Of a stretch of DNA of 64,000 bases, positions 11,142 to 23,240 are shown one piece after another; position 1 is the stretch's first letter; every line of letters begins with the position of its first letter. The position numbers were made by a program, and so were the translations under genes. This DNA is from Ephydatia muelleri (taxonomy: Eukaryota > Porifera > Demospongiae > Spongillida > Spongillidae), in contig JABACO010000003.1 of the NCBI GenBank assembly GCA_013339895.1, positions 13,405,460 to 13,469,459 on the forward strand, in the 5' to 3' direction. Below the pieces are notes generated by a model. That model did no database searches, had not been told where the DNA came from, and worked only from the letters and a program-made list of their open reading frames with translations.

Positions 11142-12317
11142 CTGTGCAGTGCTGCATGAAGAAAAACAGTATATCAAGGAATAATGAATGCCATCAAGAT
11201 ACAGCAGCAACTGCACACACCTAGTACCCTTTCAAGAGAATGCCAAACATTGAATCGGATTATTATTCTTTAATTGTGGTATGCTATTAAATGCGCAATC
11301 TTTTCAGCATCATTTATTTAGTAGTGCATAAATCACTGCACCATTTGATACTGTGACTGGTCATCACATAAGCACATTCTCTTACCCATACATCTACTGA
11401 GCCTTATCCACTCCCACACCATCTTTGTGAACTACCTTCTTTAGTTTTACTGCAAAGTGGTAATGTATGTGAGAGTATACAAGATACAATCAGGTTTAAG
11501 TAGTAGTGATTTTAAGCACTTCACAGCACCACTGCATGATGGTATAAATAAACTGAACCATTGTGTGGACATGTAAAGTTGCATTCATAATGATTCCTAC
11601 ACTGTGCCAAAGTGCCTGTATGCCCTGCATGGAATCAGAATTATTGCAATTGCAACTTCCTCTCTGAAGGCTATTACAAGACAATTTGCGTAGTATAAAC
11701 GTAGCTTTATACGTAGATTGTAATAATGGGACAATTTAGTGATCTTGTCAGTCATGCTTGAGAGGAGGAAACATTTTTCTGTGATGCAAAGGGATTTTTC
11801 TACATGCCAACAGCTTCCTTATGGGTCTAGGTATTGGTCAAATGTCTCAAACACCCTTGGGGAGTCTAGAAGTCTAGAGTGCACCATGTCCTGAGATAGG
11901 TGCACTCTTTAGTGTGTCCTACATGTTTTTAAATGTTAGATGACACTCTAAACTGGCTTATCTATAGACAAGAGGTATTCTAGAGTGTACCCCACCTAGA
12001 GAGTGTCTCCTCCCTCCTTCACAGGTCCAGTTCAACAATCAAAATCAATACATGAGTATGATAAGGTCTTGCTGTGAACACCAATAGCTTTCCTAAACCC
12101 ACAGTGATGTGCCTTCAGTGTAAGTGCAAGCTGTCAAGTATTCTTAACTTGCTACTGTAGTTCTGAAAATTAAACACACTGCCATACTGTGACACAGTTT
12201 AAGTACTTTATACTTTAAAGCACATGTACATGACAAATACAGCAGTAACTGTTTATGGCCACAACCAATACAGGTATTAATGCAGCATTAAAGATTACAC
12301 TGAGTAATAATGCGCAC

Positions 12318-12415
12318 CTATCTGTAAGTCGCCATCAATTTTGGCCACATCAGCACCAGCAAATAATCCAACCAGTTCAAATGTTTTGCTTTCACTTCTG
12401 AGGGGGACTATGTTC
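12318..12415 (-). CDS. candidate exon, unknown protein
   Basis: Minus-strand stretch flanked by CTCTGCAG and GTGCGC. It reads 'NIVPLRSESKTFELVGLF' then 'AGADVAKIDGDLQI' and ends in phase 1, which would splice in frame to the candidate at 11141. It may be a 5' exon of the Roco-linked gene. No domain recognised. Confidence 0.35.
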
Positions 12416-12732
12416 CTGCAGAGTAAGGTTATGGATAAGGCACATCAAATGAACTGTAGCATTTGAATGGCATTGCAATTAAAACTTAGCTGTATCAACT
12501 ATTGTCAACCAAAGATAAACACCCAGCTAGATCAATGGAAAATCCATACCAGGCAAAAGTGCAACTTGATAAAAAAACATGTAGATTTTTTTGTGTTTAT
12601 TGTTGTTTCACTTAACCTACATGTACATAAATGAAAGAACAGATGAATCATACTTATATGCGAAGAATTTAGTGTGCTGCAGGTAGAAGCTGTGGCTGTT
12701 ACTACTAAATAAGGTTTAATCTTATTTCTGTG

Positions 12733-12790
12733 AGTGTGTGCATGTGTGTGTGTGTGTGTGTTTGTGTGTGTGCATGTGTGAGTGTGTGTA
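12733..12790. repeat. GT microsatellite
   Basis: Imperfect (GT)n run with occasional CA and TT interruptions. The Thr/His-rich open frame read from it on the minus strand is not a gene. Confidence 0.9.
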
Positions 12791-13404
12791 CGGAAGTATA
12801 TATATGTATTCATGTGGTGGTATCCATCAGAATACTTATAAGTAAGTTAAAGAAAATTTGATTGACCACAGCAGGAGGCATGTGGTTGTGACCTCAGTGA
12901 AAAAAAAACACAATATTATATGAACAGCGAGGCATCACCAAAAAAATCTCAAGTTTACTCTCTTAATAAGAATTCCTGACAGTTTAATTACGCATGCATA
13001 ATCAGTTGCTACACTGACTGCATGATCTAATGATGGGCAATGAATTGCTGCACAAGTCTACAGTTCAGATACTGTTGCTTTTTACTATTCCGAGCCTGTA
13101 CTGTACTAAGACAACATGTCTTTCTTGCATGCAAACAAGTAAACAAGTAAACAGAAACTGTTTATTGTAGAGGACAAAGTTGCTTGATGGTGGGTAGTTA
13201 TAAGTAAGATTTAGAACTGCTCTATTAGTTGTAATTTCATGTGTACTGACTACAGTATTGTATTGTACAAAAAGGTGATTGTATACATGTACATTGATTG
13301 AGCTAAGGCCTTTGAATCTGTGTCCCATTTGAAATTAAGAGGTTCGTGGTTTCATATCAACCTTACATTTACTTCAGTGCATCACACACAATTAATACAC
13401 ATAA

Positions 13405-13600
13405 GTACTGCTGTCTTTCCCATCATCGGTTACCAGTGGAGTACCACAGAGATCTATTATTGGACTATTATTATTTCTCTTGTATACTAATCACCTTCCC
13501 AACCACATTTTATCTCTTGCTGGTGTTTAATTCTTTGCTGATAACACTGAACTGTATCTTGCTTACACTGTATGTAGATGATCAAACTAGATCACTTTGA
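13405..13600 (+). pseudogene. non-LTR retrotransposon RT fragment
   Basis: Plus-strand translation across frames gives 'VTSGVPQRSIIGLLLFLLYT' followed by 'NHLPNHILSLAG', a stop, then 'FFADNTELYLAYTV'. This is the 'SGVPQGSxLGPLLFLLYINDLP...FADDTKLY' region of CR1/L2/jockey-type reverse transcriptases. The catalytic ADD reads ADN and there is a stop in between, so it is a short dead fragment. Confidence 0.7.
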
Positions 13601-13867
13601 AAAACTTTTGGTCCTGGTCTCCAGATATGGCAACTCACAGTTGTGTAATACGTAATGTCATTCTGACTGAGACAATGGTCAACGCCAGTGGAGAAGCTCA
13701 GCCAGTACAGCTAGATGTAAGTTGTGTATTGTCCTGTTGAGATGTCTGTTTTCATGAAACCCTGCACTTCCTGGGTGCACTACTGCACAAGCAAAAAATA
13801 TTTCTGACTTATGGAGCCCTATAACATTCAACTACCCAGTTACCTTCAGTGACCTTATCTGTTGTAC

Positions 13868-14235
13868 TCACCATAATTTCAAACTCACTAAATGCTGGCA
13901 CATTATGGTTCTTTGTATTTGTCCTTTTGAATGCTGAATGAGGTCTGGAGAATTCTCCTTTTCCTTCACAGTGAGCATCAACCATTTTTCAGCAACCTCC
14001 AGTTGTCTCTTCTCCAGTTCCATCGTACATTTATTGACACTCAAAAACTGAAACTCACTTGCCAACAAATGCCGGCTCAAACCGTTGTTTCACGGCATCC
14101 TTCACTTTCGAAAAACTTACGCGCGCTGTCTGGAAACGGCTGTATGCCTTCTGCGCCTTTGCTACTAGACGTGTACGAATCAATCGCAGTATAGCAGCAT
14201 CATCCCAGTCATTCAAAGTAGCCACGCTTTCGAAG
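13868..14235 (-). pseudogene. LTR retroelement gag-like fragment
   Basis: On the minus strand, about 14215 to 14060 reads 'LNDWDDAAILRLIRTRLVAK', then 'AQKAYSRFQTARVSFSKVK' and 'DAVKQRFEPAF'. This order (a tryptophan-aspartate start, an AQKAY block, then a VKxRFEP block) is what I know from retrotransposon Gag capsid regions. One frame over it continues as 'RHLLASEFQFLSV' and a charged, Glu/Lys-rich tail ending near 13870 at a GTGAGT. A frameshift near 14060-14080 breaks it. The tail is not recognised and could be unrelated. Confidence 0.45.
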
Positions 14236-14289
14236 CGTTCTACAGACCAACAGCCTTCTCCGGAGAATTTTTCTGATCCTGTCGACTAT

Positions 14290-14635
14290 GCCAGCGTTGA
14301 CTGATTAATATTTTGCTTATCTTTGTCGACAGCATGGTCATCAAGTATAGTAACATTTAGGCAAAATACATCGCCAATCATGGAATTAGTGGTGTTGATG
14401 TTAATACATCTGGCATGATGTATTCTGATCCAACTAGAAATAAGGAAAGAGTCAATTTTTGCAATAAGCAAATCATACAGCATTGATTTACCTCTGGCTG
14501 TCCCAGCTGATGTGATATTTATATTCACCCTGCTTTCCACTCTGGGGGTTGTGTCCAAAACAACAAGGCATATTTGGATATGATCTGCCATCTCATTCAC
14601 TGTGTAATGATTGTACTGCATTCCTACAATGAATG
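14290..14635 (-). pseudogene. Calx-beta module, minus strand, damaged
   Basis: A two-exon Calx-beta domain in the opposite direction to the big array. Exon A (14635 to 14492, 144 bp, phase 1 at both ends) is intact, with acceptor CTCAAACAG and donor GTAAAT. It reads 'MQYNHYTVNEMADHIQICLV' and ends 'NINITSAGTAR'. Exon B starts at 14433 after TTTCTAG with 'GSEYIMPDVL' but shifts frame. The second half, 'VFCLNVTILDDHAVDKD', is in another frame and runs into the retroelement gag fragment near 14290. The paired cysteines (QIC and VFC) match the array. It is either the relic of a neighbouring paralogue or a broken inverted copy. Confidence 0.65.
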
Positions 14636-14639
14636 CTGT

Positions 14640-15497
14640 TTGAGAAAAATGAGGCAGGTGTTTAGCATCATTGTTGTCTTTGCCTAACATCTGCAACTTG
14701 TTGCACAGTGTGCTTGCATAGCTGGTACACAATATAAAGTTTAATATTAAAATGATATGTTCAATAATGCTCAATTTTTGCAGTATGAAAATGTATAGAA
14801 GTGATTTGGTCATCTAGTTGTTACAATCATATGAGGCATACAATTGGGATACCAAGTGAAATCGAGTTGTGATTTGTAGTTTAAGACACAATTCTCCATT
14901 TTAAGTCATTTTCAGAACCAAACGTGGTACCTTTCATACCTTGTAGATGTTTACATGTACAGAAAATATGCTTTATAAAGCAGCAGAAGAGTAAGAATCT
15001 ACTGATGTGAATGAATAGCTCGAAGGAGCTCTGCCTATTAAATGTTTGAGATAATTCGGTCTTTTGTTGGTCATGTTTTTAATTCACCGCGGATATGCAA
15101 TTGAATTACTGCCTGACCTCATAAATTGCCCATCTTTTAGGTAACGGTATTCAGATTTATGTTCAATTCTGACAACCTGGAAGCATAATTGCTTCCAGGT
15201 TGTCAGAATTGAATTGCATGACATGTCCATACGTTTGTACATTTTCAAATTCATCTCTATATGCTCAAAGTTGCTGCAGGTAAAGTTGCTGATTTGGTTT
15301 ATAGAACGCAATGTTTAAAGATTGATGATGCCCCAGTTTTAGTTCAAAGCTGCACACTTACAGGGTGTCCCAAGAAAATTAATGCAGCTTGATAATTATC
15401 TTTCCATGACTATATCATGTAATAGTAACTTTGGATAAAATAAAGAGATAATAACTAAAATGAAGTTAGTAATTCATATAAATTAATAATCAATTAG
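14640..15497. other. non-coding, with a perfect hairpin
   Basis: AT-rich, no gene recognised. Further exons of the minus-strand Calx-beta relic would be expected in this direction (its 5' side) but I found none. A 24-bp perfect inverted repeat lies at 15162-15213. Confidence 0.4.
15162..15213. repeat. 24-bp perfect inverted repeat
   Basis: 15162-15185 (TTCAATTCTGACAACCTGGA, then AGCA) and 15190-15213 are exact reverse complements separated by TAAT. It could be a foldback relic or a hairpin RNA precursor. No other evidence for either. Confidence 0.85.
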
Positions 15498-17935
15498 ACA
15501 CATAATGCATCCCTGTGGGCTCGTACCAAACAGCATGTGTCACACCATGGCCCCTGGTCTTCACCCCTTGATGAGGATGTAAAGAACATCACTGAAGCCA
15601 TTTCTCTTGCCAAGGACGGCCTTCTTGGAAAGGCTTGCCAGATCCTTACCTCTTCAGGTCTAGCTCCCGATACTGAGGATACTTGGACTCAGCTATCAGC
15701 CAAACACCCCAAGAGTCCTCCCCCAGTACCTCCTGCTCACCCACCTCTTCCATTGACCTCCCCAATCTTACCACCAGACTTTAACGTGCTGTCTATCCTT
15801 CGATCCTTCCCCAAGGCCTCTGCAGCAGGCCCCACAGGTCTGCGCATCCAACACCTTCTTGATGTGGCTGAAGTTCCAGTTCCTACTTCCATCTGCTCCC
15901 TACTTCGGGGTGTAATCAATCTCCTCGCCTCAGGACAAGCCCCAGCTGCAATTTCACAGTACATGGCCGGGGGCAGCCTAGTTGCTTTAAGGAAAGGTAC
16001 ACAGGACATCAGGCCCATTGCCGTAGGTGAATCACTTCGCCGACTCACCAGCAAATGTCTATGCAGTTTGATTAAGGAAGATGCTTCTGCTTTCTTTCAA
16101 CCTTTTCAGTTTGGTGTAGCTCTCCCCCAAGGATGTGAGAAGGTAATCCATGGCCTCAGACGTTGTCTCGATAATCATTCGCATGACTCTGAATTTGTCT
16201 GCTTGAAGGTTGATATGAAGAATGCCTTCAACCTAGTGTCTTGCCAGTCCCTCCTTGACCAATGCACCCTACATTTTCCCCTCCTCCTCCCATGGACAAC
16301 ATGGTGCTATGGCCAACACCCTTTCCTGTGGCATTCTATGGGAACTTTGACATCTGAGGCTGGTGTACAGCAAGGGGATCCTCTAGGCCTCTTCTACTTC
16401 GCCTTGGTCCTGCACCATCTGGTCCTTTCCATCTCCAAGGATGAAAGTTGCCAAGACTTACTTTTCAATGCATGGTACCTGGATGATGGGGTGGTGGCCG
16501 GCCCATCTACCTCTGTCCAGCATGTTGTATGCCTACTTCACGATTTAGGTCCCTCATTGGGGCTCCATTTAAATCCATCTAAATGCGAGCTTTTTTGCCA
16601 AGGTGACCTCAGTGTATTCCCTTCTCAGATGAACAAATCTTGTACACCCAACCTTATCATCCTCGGAGCCCCCATAGGGGAGGTTGCCTTTTGTTCATCA
16701 TTTATTGCCTCTAAACGTGCTGCTGCCTCCACATTGCTATCCTCCCTGGTGAAGCTCGGGTCATGTGATCCTCAGATTGCTCTCATTCTGCTACGCATGT
16801 GTGGTGGGTTTACCAAATTGGTCCATGTTGCACGTTCCACTCCCCCATCCCTGGCATTGGATGAGCTGCATGCCTTTGATGAGCAGGTCAGATGCACCTT
16901 CACAGAGTGCCAAGCTATTGACACTACTGACAGCTCTTGGATGCAGGCCCAGTTGAGCTTAAGTAGAGGTGGCCTGGGGCTTCGTTCACTAGCTCATCAC
17001 TCTAATGCAGCCTTTATCACCTCCATCAGTACTGCAGGCCTTGCCTCACCATCAGATAATTTCCTGGCCGATGCAGTCAATTCCTACAACAGGTGTGTCC
17101 CCCCTGAGAGTGCAATTGATATTAACAGTCTTACATCTTCTCCTTGCCGACAACACACTCTATCAGCTGCATTAGAAAACATTCAATTTAACTCTCTTTT
17201 ATCCCAGAGCTCTGTGGCTGACAAGGCTCGTCTCCTGTCTGTGTCCTCTCCCCATGCCTTTGCTTGGCTCTCTGTAGTACCATCTCCAGGCCTGGGTCTA
17301 AGCCTAGACCCCAACGTGCACCAAATGACCATCAAGTGGTGGCTCGGGCTAAATACCTCACCTGGCTCACCTCCCTGTGCATTGTGTCCAGAACATCCCT
17401 TGGATCCCCTAGGCCACCATGCAGTAACATGTAAGAGAGGTGGTGATGCTATATCCAGGCACAACAAGCTCAGGGATGTAGTGCTTCAGACCTGCCATCG
17501 TGCCTGCATAAGCGCCAAGGCAGAGGCTGGTAGTGGACTAGGACATGAGCTTTGGAACACACGCCCTGCTGACATCCTAGCTTCCAATTGACTCTGTGGC
17601 AAGCCTGCTGCCTTTGACTTACTGTGGTGTCTCCGCTTAACCCTACCTTTATCTCTGAAGCGGGTCGCACAGCAGGGTCAGCAGCGGTTGCCGCTGAGCT
17701 AAGGAAGCACTCTGCCAATGATGCCAAGTGTTCCGAGTTGGGGTGGACGTGTATTCCCCTTGTGGCCGAGTCATATGGAGCTTGAGCAGCAAAGCGGTGC
17801 AAGCTTTTTCACGGCTCGCATCATACCTTGCCACAAGGACCAACTCCCCCAAGTCCAAGGTTGTCTGCAGCCTGTATGGCCGCCTTAATTTGACTCTTGT
17901 GCGAGCCAATGCCCGAGCCCTCCTCTTATGATGTG
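15498..17935 (+). pseudogene. R2-superclade-like retrotransposon (RT + endonuclease), 5'-truncated
   Basis: Open from 15498 to a stop at 17591 with no convincing ATG, so the 5' end is missing. RT blocks appear in order: 'FPKASAAGPTGLRIQHLLD', 'DIRPIAVGESLRRLTSKCL', 'KVDMKNAFNLVS', 'GVQQGDPLG' and 'WYLDDGVVAG' (catalytic LDD). C-terminal to these is a zinc motif 'CALCPEHPLDPLGHHAVTC', then 'RHNKLRDVV' and 'RPADILASN', as in restriction-like endonucleases of R2/NeSL/Hero-type elements. The stop at 17589-17591 falls inside the PD-(D/E)XK core: 'GKPAAFDL' continues in the same frame beyond it, then another shift. The tail 'LGWTCIPLVAESYGA' and 'FSRLASYLATRT' is still readable to about 17930. The exact clade is uncertain. 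Confidence 0.75.
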
Positions 17936-18300
17936 GATGTTCCCTTCAGGAGGGGGATATTTCCTCATCGTAACTTTCATAGCTAGTGTGTCTCAGTGTG
18001 TCAGGGTATGTATGTATGTGTTTCCTTGTTAATGTATAATAATAATTATTATAATTATACATTTTGACTAATGCAACATAAAATCCTACTTGTTAAGTTA
18101 TATTTAATTTCAGTCAGTTAAATTCTAACTAATAATTAAACGTTTAGTGACCACCAATATTCAAGTTATACTTATACACAGTATGATAATTTTAATAAAA
18201 ATATAACAGGAATACATACACATATGGCTAACAAAACACAACCTAACATATACTTATCGTAACGCACTCACTCACTCACTCACTCATACAATACAACAAT
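17936..18300. other. non-coding, short simple repeats
   Basis: Likely 3' end of the retrotransposon relic and spacer. It holds a (GTAT)n run at 18006-18020, an AT-rich TAATAATTATTATAATTAT stretch near 18045, and an (ACTC)n run at 18264-18286, the kind of simple repeat often left at non-LTR 3' ends. Confidence 0.5.
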
Positions 18301-18302
18301 TT

Positions 18303-18528
18303 TTATACTAAAAACTCTTCCTCTTCACTGTCCATCTTAATTGTTCCCAGCACAGAAGCTGCATTGCCATGTTGGATGGCAACTGAGAGTCTCTGAGTGA
18401 AGTATGCAAAGGAGTTGGCTTCTCCAGACACCTGCCTCAATCGAAGCCCCAACTCTTTCAGGAACTCTGTTGTCCTTGGTCCAAAAACTCCACTTGTCTC
18501 TATTGCCACTGGAGTGAAAAAGTAGCAT
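18303..18528 (-). pseudogene. RLE-retrotransposon C-terminal tail fragment
   Basis: Minus-strand frame reading 'MAIETSGVFGPRTTEFLKEL', 'GLRLRQVSGEANSFAYFTQR' and 'LSVAIQHGNAASVLGTI'. It lines up by eye with the tail of the plus-strand relic just upstream ('PLVAESYGA', 'FSRLASYLATRTNSP', 'RLNLTLVRANARAL') but is diverged, so it comes from a different family of the same type. No RT is attached. The sense here is opposite to the relic at 15.5-17.9 kb. Confidence 0.5.
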
Positions 18529-18529
18529 G

Positions 18530-21109
18530 AGTCAAGTTATACTTATTAGTTGGCTAAAATTGTGAAGTAAAATTCTAATCCAATGCTGAGTTATTAATGG
18601 TCAAACAGTTGATTTTCAGGCACCTGATCATTGTAGCGTTGCATATTTTTTCAATTGTTTATAATACACTAGCCTTTGTCTGTGCTATTCATAACAACAA
18701 ATTGCCCAGAAACACTTCTTGTGAGGTTTCCAGAGGACCTTTAACACGCTGCAAAGTATGACAGACGTGTTTACACCTTCTCTAGCAATTAAGATTGCAT
18801 CCTGCATTCCTAATACAACTCCTGCATTAGGTAAGATAGCATATACCATCAAATGTCGTACACACGTTCAAGTTTTACGTGATGTCTACGTGTATTGTCA
18901 CAAACATGCATGTACTGTGCAACATACCGTCTGTCAGACTTGTGTCACTGCTCCTGTGACTCTGCTACTTCCAGAGTTCATTCATATTCTCTAGTTGCAG
19001 TGGTGTATTCATATAGGGTTGTAAGTTGATATTCATATGAACTACATCACACAAGGTAAATTTCGGGTTGCAGTTGCAGCATAGTTTCATGCCGATGCAT
19101 GCATAGTTGCAGACATGTATAGAGTGCTCTGTCTGGTGTGAGGTTGATGCATCGTGACTGGTATACTTTAAAAGACACAATGCGCAACGAGTTATGATTG
19201 TGCCTATAATTGTTGATACCTTTAATCGAGAACTAAAAACAGGCAATAGACATCTAGTTGATCATGTTATATACGTATACAGTTCAACAGACCATGAACC
19301 TTATTTTTCTTACCTAACTCTACGATGCTAAATGTAAATCAAAGTAAGTAGAACCCGTGCACATATAACAAGAAACAACATCGTTTTTACTTCCCGCCCC
19401 TTGTGGTTCATTCCGATATTCCGGTACAATTACATCTGCATGGTTACGAGCGATGCAAGCATGGATACCATATATCAAGCAGCTGCACGTGTTTACAACA
19501 ATCCATGCATGTGCATGAATTCGGATGAGGTATTTGACCTCTCGCAACCTCGACTCGATCAATACCATAAAAGAGTAATTTGCAGCCCAGCACGCGGTGA
19601 GTTTCGGCCCTGAATATATGAACCAACGCCTATTCATATGCTTACATAGCCGTCACGCGCCTAATAATGAGCCGTCGTCATAGCCGATGTCGTAAACAAG
19701 CAAACAGGTTGAGGATAGGGACAGAAAAGCTACGGTACGTTTAAACATCCCTCAATTGTAGCTTAATTAGCTGTACTTGTATGTGCAGGCATATTAGGTA
19801 TATAATAACGGAATATTAAATGGAATAGACACTTATCCAAAACATTCAACCAGACACTATAGACATCGTGAACTATTTACAACCTTTCCCAAACCACATC
19901 CTTGGGTGCAGGAAGGGTGAAGAACCATAGTTGTGTTCACTGACACCCAGTACGACTCGAACCAAGAGCTGCTACCCATTTAATGTTTTGTGAGCATAAG
20001 GATTACCATATTAGACGAGTAGCAAATGAAAAAAATTACTGCCATAAGTACGGATACACTGCACATGTATACACTACACATGCACCGACTCACATAGCAA
20101 TCATGAGACGGAATCAATACAGTTATAAGTCCATAAAGCCACGTTGGTTTACACGATTGAGGACAAATTAACGTCATTTTGATCTTCTGTTAATTGCACT
20201 CAACTGCAATAAATCAAAATCTAAATTACTTTCATGCTGACGAATCCTGAATTGGTTGTATCTGTGGGGCTTACGTTGCGTACGTATCGTTTACAGCATA
20301 CGATACTGTTTGTTTGTTTTTTTAAATCATAATTCTGTCTTTCTTATTTCATTCACAATTAGTAAATTTGACTTAATATTTAAAGCAAGCACTAAGAGCC
20401 ATCAAAGTGATCAAACCCTGCTCGCTTTTATTAGAGTTCATTAACATACAACAAGTAAACAGCCCTTCAAACGTGATATTGAAATACATTCTAACTTCTT
20501 TTCATAGTTAGTTGCTCTTTTATGTGTCACGTGATTCGAGAAACTTTTTACCAAATATGTTCTGCAGCTACAAGATTGCTTGCTGTGATTTAATAATTCA
20601 CATTCATTCATGTTAATTCATCTAATAAAATAGCTTTGAGATGTATTTCTGTTAAGGAGCATTATGATGTACCTTTTAATGTATTGCACTCACCCCCTCT
20701 TTGCTGCAGATATGAATAGTGATGGCTGGCTCCAGAATCTGTTGTCGTCTTTTGATGCTGGTCTGCATCATACCTTTTACACACAGCCAACAAGGTTTGT
20801 AATGTATGGGTAAATATGTTGAGCAGCACATAGTATGCATACCAAATCAATGGGGGGAATACTAAATAACTAACAATTGCATTGAGATTTAATTTCCCAT
20901 CCATCATAAAATTATTTAGTTAGTGGCATATAATCAGTGCACATGCAATAATTCATTTTCGAATTTTTTTCCTCAAGCTAAACATATGCACTGTAATTAA
21001 ATTATTGCCATTATGGTTTGCTACAAACCTATTAAGTATATGCACTTTTTATGCAAATGACATAAACATACATTCTAATGTGTAAATTTCATTCACTTTC
21101 TCTATACAG
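18530..21109. other. intergenic or 5' region of the Calx-beta gene
   Basis: No clear gene. Open frames of 60-105 codons are present on both strands but none shows a domain. The signal-peptide exon and promoter of the plus-strand Calx-beta gene probably lie in here or further left, but I could not identify them. Confidence 0.4.
20694..20904 (-). CDS. candidate single-pass membrane exon
   Basis: Minus-strand open frame with one hydrophobic stretch ('IVSYLVFPPLIWYAYYVLLN') followed by a polar, Lys/Asp/Gln-rich tail. It ends at a good donor (GTGAGT) in phase 1. No homologue recognised. It may be a chance frame. It is noted because it sits head-to-head with the first Calx-beta exon seen (21110). 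Confidence 0.25.
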
Positions 21110-22989
21110 TTGCTGTTGTAGCTTTTAATACTCAGTGGTGCACCACACTTGGCGTCAATGAAGGTTCCTTATTTACCATATGTGCTAACATTGTCTTTAT
21201 CAATGGGAGTCAATCACTTCCCTTCGATGTCATTGTGCGTTTTAGTGAAACAAATGGCACAGCAAAGAGTAAGTCACTTGATTATTATATAGATGTAGTT
21301 TGATTGAAATGCAAATTTGCTTAAATGGGAGCTTATTTACACAATGCAATTTTAATTTGTTCCTTTAAATGTGTATTGAAGCTTTCAAAACAAGCAGGAT
21401 TCGATACTTTCCTGTTCCAGGTCCGTTGCATTTCATTCTCATATTTAAAACGTGCTCTGTTTTTTGTGAAACCTATTCACTAATTTCATCATGCAGTTCT
21501 ATAAATGGTATTGACCATCTTAAACCTCACAAGAAATCACTAAGACCAAGCCCATCTTGTGTAAATATCAAGACTGACCCAATACTGTATATATAATATT
21601 ACACCCATTTAGCCATATGCACTGCAGAGAATTGCAAGATGGACTAGGCATCCAAACATGCTTTTGGTAGTCTAATTCCCATTGATATCTCCAGTATGGT
21701 TTACATATCAGTTTGACCTTGGTTTGTAGTCTGCCACCCATCTTGGTAATAGTTTATTATGGCAGAACAGACTTAGATCAAATTTATATGTGCAACCATG
21801 TGCTACTTACTATGTGTGCATTATGTATACCACCGACATCTCTCATTCCTCCTGTAGAATCATATCTGTATTAGTTTACAGTGTATAAGCCATGAACAAA
21901 TGTTAACTCAGTATAATGTTAATGATACACTCAAATCATAATGCACAGTCAAAGCTAGAAATAGAGGAAAGGTATTATGTTCATTTGCTCCTACGAGGAC
22001 TGTAACAGTTTATCATTGACTGTAATGGTTTTTTATTCATTAGTATTTGGATTTGTCCATAAATTTAGATTGCAAGTTATCACCGGTCCATACAATTATC
22101 CAAGCCTTGATCCATGCATACCTCATTCCAATGCTTGACAACCAGCAAAATGCTGTATAAAGTTAGAATACATTTCAATGGTTTCCATTCTTCCTCACTC
22201 CCCTTGCGGCAGAACACACCCGGTGCTTGTGATAACACATCTGCAGACGCCTTTGTTGGAGCAATTGGATTGTAAATCACACGTATATGGAGGTCTTCAG
22301 AGCTCTGCTTTAATTTCAATGAAGACCTTTTCTGTGGATGAAGCATATGCATGCATGTGTGAATCTTACTGAGCTGCTCTTGATAGGCGTGTGTTGCTTC
22401 AGTTCGGTTGGGCAAGAATTTTCCAAATCCAGTTGAAAAATTCTTGTCCAACCTAACTGACTATTTGATCATTTCCAACCAACCAACTCATCTCAGCAAC
22501 GGCTGCGTGGGTACCATGCTTGTCAATGTCTAGGATAGAGTAGTTTTGCCATACAAAGCTCATGCATGTCTGTATTCAGAGGCCCCTGCATTTAGCTCTT
22601 GTTGAAAATTGATCAAAGTTTAGCATCATGTTCTTCCTGATTGTGACCAATATGAAGCCCTATATTCATAGAACTGCATATTGAGTGTTATAATTGCATA
22701 CATCTTGCTTTTGCCTGACTAATCTAATTTCCTTCCTGATTAATTCATTTTGATTTTTCTATTCATGTAGGTGGAATAGACTTCGTCGATTTGAGTGTTG
22801 ACAAAACCTTTCCTGCAGGAAGTATAGCATTCCAAAATCCTGCTTGTATTTCAATTCAAACAATTAATGATTTGATTGTGGGTGCCACCAAGACATTCAC
22901 TCTGAAGCTGAACACAAACAATGCGCAAGTCACGATCGCAGACAGAGCAATTGGAAACTCTCTGATTGTCAGTATCTATAACATTGATG
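21110..22989 (+). CDS. Calx-beta domain 1
   Basis: Exon A 21110-21268 ('VAFNTQWCTTLGVNEGSLFT', cysteine in FTIC, ends NGTAK) and exon B 22771-22989 ('GIDFVDLSVD', 'PACISIQTINDLIVG', ends NIDG). It is the first domain I can see, split by a 1.5 kb intron. The A exon has an extra cysteine (QWC) beyond the usual one. An earlier exon must exist because this one starts mid-codon after TCTATACAG. Confidence 0.75.
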
Positions 22990-23169
22990 GTACGTCCATG
23001 ATAGACAACTACTAGTTATGTAAACAAATTTGTATTATAATAAACGATGTCAAAACATCTGAAGTAAATTGAATTGTAACTATATATTCTTGTCATTCTA
23101 AATAATTTACATTGCCAGTCAATAGTGATCGATGGAGCTGGACTACCGGACCTTACATGTACATATGAG

Positions 23170-23240
<71 letters not shown>

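Larger units (their letters stand above)
10785..13400. other. mostly non-coding, intronic or intergenic
   Basis: Apart from the two candidate exons at 11080-11141 and 12318-12415, I see no coding signal. Contents include AT-rich sequence with ATGTATGTATATG runs near 10980-11030 and a (GT)n tract at 12733-12790. If the candidate exons belong to the Roco gene, much of this is its introns. Confidence 0.4.

Noticed and set aside
13624..13717. Plus-strand exon-like stretch 'MATHSCVIRNVILTETMVNA' between CTCCAG and GTAAGT
   Set aside because: Good splice signals, but no partner exon on the plus strand nearby and no recognisable domain.
18758..18994. Plus-strand 78-codon frame as a possible first exon of the Calx-beta gene
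   Set aside because: No signal peptide pattern, and the frame does not lead to a supported exon.
22080..22451. Minus-strand frame with 'ADVLSQAPG', like the ADALSRAP block of gypsy pol
   Set aside because: No other pol block is found on either side in any frame, so the match is probably chance.
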